The notes beneath the pieces are model-generated. The model did no database searches and was not told where the DNA came from. It worked only from the letters and a program-made list of their open reading frames with translations. Source: an uncultured Alistipes sp. (lineage in GTDB: Bacteria; Bacteroidota; Bacteroidia; Bacteroidales; Rikenellaceae). From it: a DNA stretch of 64,000 nt. The stretch's first letter is position 1; every line of letters starts with the position of its first letter. Position numbers and translations under genes: made by a program. The DNA lies in contig CANQDE010000004.1 of the NCBI GenBank assembly GCA_947591475.1, positions 62,001 to 126,000 of the forward strand, written 5' to 3'. Shown piece after piece: positions 53,284-59,920 of the stretch.

Positions 53284-53357
53284 GGGCCCATAGCTCAGTC
53301 GGTCAGAGCAGCGGACTCATAATCCGAAGGTCGTGGGATCATGCCCCTCTGGGCCCA
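53284..53357 (+). tRNA. tRNA-Met (CAU), unusual T-loop
   Basis: The acceptor GGGCCCA pairs perfectly with TGGGCCC. The D-arm is AGCTCAGTCGGTCAGAGC, and the anticodon arm CGGACTCATAATCCG gives anticodon CAT. The T-arm is GTGGG-ATCATGC-CCCTC, with a T-T mismatch and with A at position 54 and T at 58 instead of the normal T54 and A58. The body looks like an elongator tRNA-Met; a lysidine-modified Ile tRNA cannot be fully excluded from sequence alone. It has a promoter upstream and a terminator at 53371. Confidence 0.92.
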
Positions 53358-53370
53358 CCGGTTTCGATTG

Positions 53371-53405
53371 ACGCATCCTCGCTGAATAGGAGGATGCGTT
53401 TTTTG
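53371..53405 (+). terminator. Terminator after tRNA-Met
   Basis: ACGCATCCTC and GAGGATGCGT form a perfect 10-bp stem with a 9-nt loop, followed by TTTTTG. Confidence 0.9.
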
Positions 53406-53534
53406 TGTGATACGAAGGCACGTCGGCCTTTTCGCACCCTTTTATGGATGAAACGTGGTTTCGTAAACGGGCGGCGGGGTAGCATTTTTGCAGGTCGGCA
53501 TTCGGCGAAAAATCAAAAACAAGAAGAAATAATT

Positions 53535-54713
53535 ATGACGACTGAAATTTGTTCCGACATCCATTATGTCGGGGTTAATGACCGCACGACCACCCGTTTC
53601 GAAGCGCTTTGGTCGTTGCCCGAGGGCGTTTCCTACAATGCCTATCTCGTCGTGGGCGAACGGGTGGCGCTGATCGATACGGTGGCGGAGGCTTTCGGCA
53701 GCCGGCTCGAAGCCAACATCCGTGAGGTGCTCGGAGACCGGAAGGTCGATTATTTAGTGGTCGACCACATGGAACCCGATCACTCGTCGTCGATTGCTAC
53801 CTTGCGCCGCCTCTATCCCGATTTGCAAATCGTGGGCAATGCCAAGACCTTGCAGATGATTCGGGGATTTTATAAACTGGACGGAGGGATGATCGAGGTT
53901 GCCGAGGGCGGTACGCTCGATTTAGGCGGCAAAACTCTGGCTTTCCAGATGATTCCGATGGTGCACTGGCCCGAAACGATGGTTGCGTGGTGCCCCGAAC
54001 ATCGGACGCTCTTTTCGGGCGACGCATTCGGAACGTTCGGCGCACTCAATGGCGGTATCGTCGATGCGCAAATCGAACCGGAACGCTATTGGGACGAAAT
54101 GCGGCGTTATTATGCCTGCATTGTCGGCAAATACGGTGTGCCCGTGCAAAAAGCCTTGCAGAAAGTCCGTGCGCTGCCGGTCGAGACGATCTGTTCGACC
54201 CACGGCCCCGTGTGGCAGCGGGAAATCGGGCGGGTGCTGGACCTGTACGACCGAATGAGCCGTTACGAAGGGGAGCCGGGCGTAGTGCTGGCTTACGCCT
54301 CGATGTACGGCAATACGGAGCAGATGGCCGAACGCATCGCCCGCGAATTGGCCGAAAGCGGCGTGCGGCCGGTACGGGTCTACAATGTTTCGTATGCCGA
54401 TCCGTCGGTGGTTTTGCGCGATGTGTTCCGGTTCGATACGTTGATTGTCGGCAGTCCGACCTATAACGGAGGTCTGTTCCCGCCGGTCGCCGAGTTGCTT
54501 GACCGGATTGCTGCACGCGGCGTTTGCAAGCGCAAGTTCGCTTGTTTCGGTTCGTTCAACTGGGCCAGCGCGGCCGCCCGTTTGCTCGGGGATTTCGCTC
54601 AAAAGATGAAGTGGACGCTGCTGTACGATCCGGTCGAAATGTGTCAGGGATTCGGGCCGGAGTGGTTTGCAGCCTGCCGGAAGCTGGCCGACAGCGTGGC
54701 GGCCGACCGCTGA
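53535..54713 (+). CDS. fprA: Flavodiiron protein (FprA-type A flavoprotein)
   Basis: This 392-aa cytosolic protein reduces O2 to water or NO to N2O, protecting anaerobes. The N-terminal metallo-beta-lactamase-like domain carries the diiron ligands HMEPDHSSS (H-x-E-x-D-H), VHWPETM, GDAFG and STHGPVW. The C-terminal flavodoxin domain (from about residue 252) begins VVLAYASMYGNTEQMAERIA and includes VGSPTYNGGLFPP and FGSFNWASAAARLL. There is no extra rubredoxin domain, so an external reductant is needed. ATG at 53535 is the first start giving the normal N-terminus. It is monocistronic as far as visible; the 281-bp tandem repeat starts 7 bp after the stop. Confidence 0.96.
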   Translation: MTTEICSDIHYVGVNDRTTTRFEALWSLPEGVSYNAYLVVGERVALIDTVAEAFGSRLEANIREVLGDRKVDYLVVDHMEPDHSSSIATLRRLYPDLQIVGNAKTLQMIRGFYKLDGGMIEVAEGGTLDLGGKTLAFQMIPMVHWPETMVAWCPEHRTLFSGDAFGTFGALNGGIVDAQIEPERYWDEMRRYYACIVGKYGVPVQKALQKVRALPVETICSTHGPVWQREIGRVLDLYDRMSRYEGEPGVVLAYASMYGNTEQMAERIARELAESGVRPVRVYNVSYADPSVVLRDVFRFDTLIVGSPTYNGGLFPPVAELLDRIAARGVCKRKFACFGSFNWASAAARLLGDFAQKMKWTLLYDPVEMCQGFGPEWFAACRKLADSVAADR

Positions 54714-54719
54714 AAAAGC

Positions 54720-55281
54720 GGGAGAAAGTAACTATATACAACTTTCCACCGAATCAATTCGGCGCATGTATTTACATAGCCGTCGGTCGTGTTTTCGCGG
54801 CGAAGCCGCGTTTACAAATTTGACCCACCCCTAAACCCCCGCCTTGGCGGGGGCTTTCGTCGGGACCCGTAAGGTGATATGGTTTTGAATTACCGTCGGT
54901 GTAAATTTGTATATAATGACTTTGCGGATACGGAGCGTGCGGGCTTTTTCGGTTTCGGGCGGGTTCGTCTCTGCGCGCGCAGGGGCCACGCTGAAAAAAC
55001 GGGAGAAAGTAACTATATACAACTTTCCACCGAATCAATTCGGCGCATGTATTTACATAGCCGTCGGTCGTGTTTTCGCGGCGAAGCCGCGTTTACAAAT
55101 TTGACCCACCCCTAAACCCCCGCCTTGGCGGGGGCTTTCGTCGGGACCCGTAAGGTGATATGGTTTTGAATTACCGTCGGTGTAAATTTGTATATAATGA
55201 CTTTGCGGATACGGAGCGTGCGGGCTTTTTCGGTTTCGGGCGGGTTCGTCTCTGCGCGCGCAGGGGCCACGCTGAAAAAAC
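54720..55281 (+). repeat. Exact 281-bp tandem duplication containing family A cores
   Basis: Two head-to-tail copies (54720-55000 and 55001-55281) appear identical over their whole length by eye, and a few flanking bases (GCTGAAAAA) also match. Each copy holds a reverse family A core with AACCCCCGCCTTGGCGGGGG (about 54779-54903 and 55060-55184), the -7-like TAAATTTG at 54902-54909 and 55183-55190, and a GCGCGCGC tract. It sits between fprA and tRNA-Pro. Perfect identity points to a recent or ongoing duplication. Confidence 0.93.
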
Positions 55282-55316
55282 AGTCGGAAAATTGCTTGGG
55301 ATTGTAAAAAAGTTGT

Positions 55317-55324
55317 TATATTTG
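55317..55324 (+). promoter_or_regulatory. Promoter of tRNA-Pro
   Basis: TATATTTG fits the -7 consensus, about 50 bp before the tRNA. Confidence 0.7.
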
Positions 55325-55373
55325 CAGTCCCGAATGGGAAAGAATCGTTCTTTTTCAGACGGGAATAAGGAAT

Positions 55374-55448
55374 CGGGGCGTAGCTCAGTCCGGTTAGAGT
55401 ACACGTCTGGGGGGCGTGTGGTCGCTGGTTCGAATCCAGTCACCCCGA
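55374..55448 (+). tRNA. tRNA-Pro (GGG)
   Basis: The acceptor CGGGGCG pairs with CACCCCG (one C-A mismatch). The D-arm is AGCTCAGTCCGGTTAGAGT, and the anticodon arm CACGTCTGGGGGGCGTG gives anticodon GGG. The T-arm is CTGGTTCGAATCCAG. The CCA end is not encoded. A strong terminator follows. Confidence 0.96.
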
Positions 55449-55455
55449 CTGATTG

Positions 55456-55495
55456 AAAAACCTTGCTATTCGACTGAATAGCAAGGTTTTTTTAT
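55456..55495 (+). terminator. Terminator after tRNA-Pro
   Basis: AAAAACCTTGCTATTC pairs perfectly with GAATAGCAAGGTTTTT around GACT, and the T-run continues. Confidence 0.95.
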
Positions 55496-55641
55496 ATATT
55501 CTCCCCATTGGAAGACGATTTTTCGTGTGCGAATCTATTTTCGTCATTCCGGCAGGAGATAGTACGAAAATCGCTATCTTGGTCCATAGAATATGCCGAA
55601 ATGCTATAATCATAGCCGGCTGCAATATCCGCAGACGACGA

Positions 55642-55673
55642 TTTGTATAAATGAAATTTAGAAATTATCTTTG
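55642..55673 (+). promoter_or_regulatory. Promoter of the FISUMP lipoprotein gene
   Basis: TTTG at 55642-55645 and TATCTTTG at 55666-55673 are 20 bp apart. The -7 box overlaps the left arm of a perfect palindrome (next entry). Confidence 0.82.
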
Positions 55674-55696
55674 TCTGCCGATAACGGCAGACAAAG
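55669..55696 (+). promoter_or_regulatory. Perfect 12-bp inverted repeat at the transcription start
   Basis: CTTTGTCTGCCG (55669-55680) and CGGCAGACAAAG (55685-55696) flank ATAA. The palindrome covers the end of the -7 box and the predicted start site. It could be an operator or a 5'-terminal stem-loop stabilising the mRNA. Confidence 0.7.
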
Positions 55697-55716
55697 ATTT
55701 ATCGTCGCTCCACATC

Positions 55717-57075
55717 ATGAAATATTCATTCGTATTGCTCTTCCTCCTCTTGTCGATGGGGTGCTCTAATTCCACCGAAAAAACGCTCGAAATACCGGAA
55801 ATCCGCATTATTCCCAGAATCGAATCCCGTACGGCCGGGGAGATGTTCGAATATCAAGATGTAATCGGTCTCTCGGTTACGAGGGAAGGCGAATCGTATC
55901 TCGACAATCGACCGCTGATGTTCGATGGCAGCCTGTTCTCCGAAGTCGGTACGCTATGGTATGCCGATAAGGAGAGCCCGGCCACGCTTACGGCTTACTA
56001 TCCGTATCAGCCGAGCAGCCACCCCTTCCGGTTTTCTATTTCCACCGACCAGCGCAACGGTTGCGGCCCGTCGGATTTGCTGGGCTCCATTCTTCCCGGC
56101 GTTTTGCCTACGTTCCAACCCATCGAGATGATTTTCCACCATTTGTTTGCCGAACTGAATATCCTGATCGACAACCGAAGCGGGAAATCGATTACGGAGG
56201 TCGTAATCGGCGGGTTCGTACCCACGGCGGAGATCGACCTCAAAACATTGTTGGCCGTGCCTGTTCCCGGTACGCCGGCATCGGATGTCATTGCCTATTG
56301 CGTCGAACCGGATGAATGGTATCAAGCCGTGTTGATTCCGCAGCGGGCCGATCTGGCGGTCAATATCCGCACCGACGATGGCGCATCCTATACTCAGGTC
56401 ATTCCCGAAACGCCGATAGCGGATGGCGAATCGTACAGATTGCGTGTTCGGTTGACCTCGGATGCCCGGATCGATATGGAGATGACCGGCGATATCATGA
56501 ATTGGGGATATGCCGGCATAATTGACAAAGATGGCAACGGCGATGGAACCGGCGGCAGCGAAGAACCCGATCCGACCGTGCTGACCTATGGGGGCGAGAC
56601 CTATCGCATCGAGGAGGTCAACGGCAAAATTTGGATGGCGGAGAACCTGCGTTATGCGCCGGCGAGTGCGAAATTCGAACAGGATTACTGGTATGCCAAG
56701 GGCGACAAGGCGAATGTTGCAGAGTATGGGTTGCTCTATCGTTATCAGATGGCTGTCGGCGGAACGAATCCGGCTCCGAACGATGCCGCTCCGGTTCAGG
56801 GCATCTGTCCCGACGGATGGCGCATTCCGACCAGCGCGGAACTGATGGCATTGGCGGAGGCGGTCCCGCTTGAGTTTTTCGATCCGCAGGCCGGTTATTA
56901 TCAGATCAACTTCCTGAATTACAGTTCATCGAAACATTACCTAATCAGTTCGACGGTCGATGGTTCGACCGGTAAGGTGAATTATCTTAGATTCTGGGGA
57001 TCATCTCACCCAATCGCGATCGCTCCGTTGTACGATAATCGGATTGCGGCATCGCTGCGTTGCATCAAGGATTGA
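55717..57075 (+). CDS. Lipoprotein with fimbrillin-like N-terminus and FISUMP domain
   Basis: This 452-aa surface or periplasmic protein has a lipobox (LLSMGC) at about residues 12-17. Residues about 30-285 are beta-rich and resemble fimbrillin-type adhesin domains of Bacteroidales (AGEMFEYQDVIGLSVTREGE, ATLTAYYPYQP, LFAELNILIDNRSGKSITEV). After a Gly/Asp linker, the C-terminal part (about 295-452) is a Fibrobacter succinogenes major paralogous (FISUMP) domain: YGGETYRIEEVNGKIWMAEN, YGLLYRYQMAVGG, ICPDGWRIPTSAELMALAEA and AASLRCIKD. No pilus assembly genes are adjacent. The start was chosen for the signal peptide and falls about 40 nt after the promoter. Confidence 0.85.
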   Translation: MKYSFVLLFLLLSMGCSNSTEKTLEIPEIRIIPRIESRTAGEMFEYQDVIGLSVTREGESYLDNRPLMFDGSLFSEVGTLWYADKESPATLTAYYPYQPSSHPFRFSISTDQRNGCGPSDLLGSILPGVLPTFQPIEMIFHHLFAELNILIDNRSGKSITEVVIGGFVPTAEIDLKTLLAVPVPGTPASDVIAYCVEPDEWYQAVLIPQRADLAVNIRTDDGASYTQVIPETPIADGESYRLRVRLTSDARIDMEMTGDIMNWGYAGIIDKDGNGDGTGGSEEPDPTVLTYGGETYRIEEVNGKIWMAENLRYAPASAKFEQDYWYAKGDKANVAEYGLLYRYQMAVGGTNPAPNDAAPVQGICPDGWRIPTSAELMALAEAVPLEFFDPQAGYYQINFLNYSSSKHYLISSTVDGSTGKVNYLRFWGSSHPIAIAPLYDNRIAASLRCIKD

Positions 57076-57095
57076 CGGCCCGCTCGACAGGAAAT

Positions 57096-57132
57096 CGCCT
57101 CCAAAAGTTTCGTAGCAGACTTTTGGGGGCGT
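57096..57132 (+). terminator. Hairpin after the FISUMP lipoprotein gene
   Basis: CGCCTCCAAAAGT pairs with ACTTTTGGGGGCG (one T-G wobble, 11-nt loop) about 20 bp after the stop. The T-tract is poor, so termination efficiency is uncertain. Confidence 0.55.
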
Positions 57133-57152
57133 GTTATGTTCGGGTGCGGGTA

Positions 57153-57250
57153 CGAAAAAAGGAAACCTCCGGAAGCGAACCGATCGGCCCGTCTTCCTTC
57201 GTTTCCTCTCCAACCTAAAACTACTAACCTAAATGAACCTTGAAACTTCG
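57153..57250 (-). ncRNA. Candidate small RNA with its own promoter and terminator
   Basis: On the minus strand a -7 box TACCTTTG (57262-57255) is followed, about 50-95 nt later, by a long hairpin (outer stem GGAAAC/GTTTCC, inner GGAAG/CTTCC, tip CCGATCGG) and TTTTTTCG. This defines a roughly 95-nt unit between the convergent FISUMP and GH2 genes. The GH2 gene has its own terminator at 57372-57408, so this hairpin needs another transcript. The 5' part contains the repeats TTTAGGTTAG and TTTTAGGTTGG. No open frame fits. Confidence 0.45.
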
Positions 57251-57254
57251 AGGA

Positions 57255-57262
57255 CAAAGGTA
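57255..57262 (-). promoter_or_regulatory. -7 box of the candidate small RNA
   Basis: TACCTTTG on the minus strand; only a partial -33 match (GTTGC) is seen upstream. Confidence 0.5.
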
Positions 57263-57371
57263 AGCGGTTTTTTCGATTCGTGCAACTATTTTATTAAAAT
57301 TTTTTCATAAATTTATAAAATTTCTTAGGAAGATGGTGCGAACGCTTTGATTTCCGCATCGTTATCAATAA

Positions 57372-57408
57372 CGGAGGTTCGGTACCGCACAAGGGTTCCG
57401 AACCTCCG
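57372..57408 (-). terminator. Terminator of the GH2-GH2-acetylesterase operon
   Basis: CGGAGGTTCGG-ACC and its complement form a 14-15-bp stem, 23 bp after the stop of the GH2 gene at 57431. The T-tract on the minus strand is short (TTATTG). Confidence 0.75.
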
Positions 57409-57430
57409 TCGCATGTATGGATAGGCCGCG

Positions 57431-59896
57431 TTATTTTACCGGAATTGTTATCGTGGCCGGTTTCACGCCTTTGGCCGTTACGGTGAAGCTGAGGGTTCCG
57501 GGTTCGGTTCCTGCTTGAACGATGGCGGTCGCCGCTCCGCTGAACAAATCCATCTGCGGTTTCTGGAACGGACGCAGGCACGTGGGGTCGCCATTGGCTG
57601 TGGCTCGGAATCGACCGTTGCCCGTTACCTTGAAATTCACTTCGCGGCGCTCCGTCGGGACGATGTTGCCCGCCTTGTCCGCAATCTGCACCGTGAAATA
57701 GACCAAATCTTCGCCATCGGCCGCGAGTTCCGTCCGGTTCGGTGTGATGACCAAATGATGGGGTTTGCCGGCCGTGCGAATTGTCTTTTCGGCTACGGCC
57801 TTGCCGCGGTCGTCATAAGCCACGACCTTCACTTCGCCCGGTTCGTAGACTGTTTCGTTCCACATGAGCCGATAACGGTTCAACACGGTCGAATCGTTCT
57901 TTTCGCGGACGCCTTGGCTCTTGCCGTTGATGAACAGTTCGGCTTTCGGATAGCTCGTATAGACGTATACGGGGGTCGTTTCGCCTTCGCGTCCGGGCCA
58001 GTTCCAGTGCGGAAGCACGTGGAGTGTCGGCGATTGTTCGTTCCACTTCGCGCGGTAGAGGTAGTAGCGGTCTTTGGGCAGCGACGCGAGGTCGATGATG
58101 CCGAACAGCGAACTGTGATTCGGCCAGGCATCGGTGTCGTAGGGGGTCGGTTCGCCCAAATAGTCGAAGCCCGTCCAGACGAACTGGCCGATCAGGTACT
58201 CCTTGTCGTCGTCCATCGCGAAATCGAGGTCGGGCAGATTCGACCACGTAGTCGCCTCGACGTCGTAGCTCGACGACTGGTTTTCGGGCCGGTGGTGAAT
58301 CATCGTCTTCTCTTTGTGCTCCACCGGAAAGTAGTAAACGCCGCGCGACGAGACGGTCGAAGCTGTTTCCGTGCCGAGAATCAGCTTCTGTGGCAGCGTT
58401 TCATAGGCTTGGTCGTAATACTGCGGCTTGTAGTTGAATCCCGGGATGTCGAGCGTCGCGGCGAATCCGTTTTTCAGCACGCTGCCGATGCGATCCATGC
58501 CGCACGTTACCGGACGGGTCGGATCGAGTGTGTGCACCAGATTCTGCAACATCAGCAGCTCGCGGATTCCCTCGGGGCTGCCCTGCGAGGGCACCTCGTT
58601 GCCGATCGACCAGATGACGACCGACGGGTGGTTGCGGTATTGGCATACCATGTTGGTGATGTCGCGTTCGGCCCATTCGTCGAACACCGCGCCGTAGCCG
58701 TTGGGCGATTTGGGCCATTGACCCCAGTCGTCGAACGGTTCGATCATCAGCATCATGCCCATCTCGTCGCAGAGCGAGACCAATTCGGGGGCCGGCATGT
58801 TGTGCGACGTGCGGATGGCGTTGGCACCCATCTCTTTGAGCAGGGCGATCTGATGACGCAGCGCCGCCGTGTTGACCGCCGCGCCGAGCGGGCCGAGGTC
58901 GTGGTGGTTGCACACGCCCTTGAATTTCGTTATCTGGCCGTTCAGGAAAAAGCCTTTTTGCGGGATGTATTCCAACGTGCGGATGCCGAATCGGGTGTCG
59001 TAGCGGTCGACCTCCTTGCCGTCGACGTAGAGGCGCGTCGTCGCCGTATAGAGATAAGGATGCTCGGGCGACCAGCGTTGCGGCCGGTCGACGATGAACT
59101 GTTGCACCTCGTGCTGGCCGTGGGCTACCAGCGTTGAACGGTTGACCGCCACCACTGCGTCATCCGCATCCTTGATTTCGGTCGCCACTTCGATGCGCTG
59201 GCCTTTCGTCGTGCCGTCGACGGCGATGTCGAGCCGTACCGAGGCGTATTCGTCCGTTACCTTGGGCGTCGTTACATAGGTGCCCCACACCGGAACGTGC
59301 ACCTTGTCCGTAACGAGCAGCCGGACATTGCGGTACAGTCCGGCACCCGGGTACCAGCGCGACTGCTTTTCGAAATTTTCCAGGTTGACCTGCAACTCGT
59401 TCGTCCCCGGGCGGACGATTCCGTCGAGATCGACGTAAAACGAGTTGTAGCCGTAGGGCCAGTAGATTGCTTCGCGGCCGTTGACCTTCACGCGGGCATG
59501 GCTCATCGCGCCGTCGAATACCAACGTTACGTGCTTGCCGACGGTATCGGGCAGTTCGAACGTGGTGCGGTATTCGCCCTTGCCGATGAAGGGCAGACCG
59601 CCCGTGCGGCCCGTTTTGCGGGTCTTTTCGACCTCGCCGTTCTGTTCGACGGCTACGACCTGGAGATCGTTCTCGATGGCGAACGGCCCTTCGATCGCCC
59701 AGTCGTGCGGGATGTCAACCGTCTGCCAGACCGTTTGTTCGTTCCCCTCGCCGCGGGTGAATTTCCACCCCTTTTTCAGCAGGGTCTCCGTGCGTTGGGC
59801 CGAAGCACCGAGAGGCATCGCCATGATTCCGGCGATGAGGATTCCCTGTTTCAAGATGCGGGCGCTTTTCCGGCCGCTCGATAAGTGATTTTTCAT
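57431..59896 (-). CDS. Glycoside hydrolase family 2, beta-galactosidase type
   Basis: This 821-aa exported enzyme (signal peptide LIAGIMAMPLGASAQ) has GH2 sugar-binding (KKGWKFTRGEG, VDIPHDWAIEGPF), Ig-like and TIM-barrel domains plus C-terminal Ig/DUF4982-like parts (VYVYTSYPKAELFINGKSQG, LAADGEDLVYFTVQIADKAG). The acid/base Glu is in NHPSVVIWSIGNEVPSQGS and the nucleophile Glu in LILGTETASTVS, so it should be active. Likely substrates are beta-galactosides in pectin side chains, judged from the operon with an acetylesterase-like gene. It begins 24 bp after the stop of the next GH2 gene upstream. The exact linkage is not predictable. Confidence 0.93.
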   Translation of the reverse strand: MKNHLSSGRKSARILKQGILIAGIMAMPLGASAQRTETLLKKGWKFTRGEGNEQTVWQTVDIPHDWAIEGPFAIENDLQVVAVEQNGEVEKTRKTGRTGGLPFIGKGEYRTTFELPDTVGKHVTLVFDGAMSHARVKVNGREAIYWPYGYNSFYVDLDGIVRPGTNELQVNLENFEKQSRWYPGAGLYRNVRLLVTDKVHVPVWGTYVTTPKVTDEYASVRLDIAVDGTTKGQRIEVATEIKDADDAVVAVNRSTLVAHGQHEVQQFIVDRPQRWSPEHPYLYTATTRLYVDGKEVDRYDTRFGIRTLEYIPQKGFFLNGQITKFKGVCNHHDLGPLGAAVNTAALRHQIALLKEMGANAIRTSHNMPAPELVSLCDEMGMMLMIEPFDDWGQWPKSPNGYGAVFDEWAERDITNMVCQYRNHPSVVIWSIGNEVPSQGSPEGIRELLMLQNLVHTLDPTRPVTCGMDRIGSVLKNGFAATLDIPGFNYKPQYYDQAYETLPQKLILGTETASTVSSRGVYYFPVEHKEKTMIHHRPENQSSSYDVEATTWSNLPDLDFAMDDDKEYLIGQFVWTGFDYLGEPTPYDTDAWPNHSSLFGIIDLASLPKDRYYLYRAKWNEQSPTLHVLPHWNWPGREGETTPVYVYTSYPKAELFINGKSQGVREKNDSTVLNRYRLMWNETVYEPGEVKVVAYDDRGKAVAEKTIRTAGKPHHLVITPNRTELAADGEDLVYFTVQIADKAGNIVPTERREVNFKVTGNGRFRATANGDPTCLRPFQKPQMDLFSGAATAIVQAGTEPGTLSFTVTAKGVKPATITIPVK

Positions 59897-59920
59897 AATG
59901 TATGGTTTTTCATTCGCTTT

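Noticed and set aside
54902..54909. TAAATTTG boxes in the tandem units as tRNA-Pro promoters
   Set aside because: They lack a -33 element at the right distance and lie 180-470 bp from the tRNA, which has its own closer box at 55317.
54720..55281. CRISPR-like array
   Set aside because: Only two units, 281 bp each and adjacent without spacers. No cas genes are in the window.
57200..57262. Plus-strand leader and ATG of a lost gene (CCTAAATGAACCTTGAAAC)
   Set aside because: The frame closes quickly and no downstream coding remnant is seen; the minus-strand promoter plus terminator reading explains more of the sequence, though this remains open.
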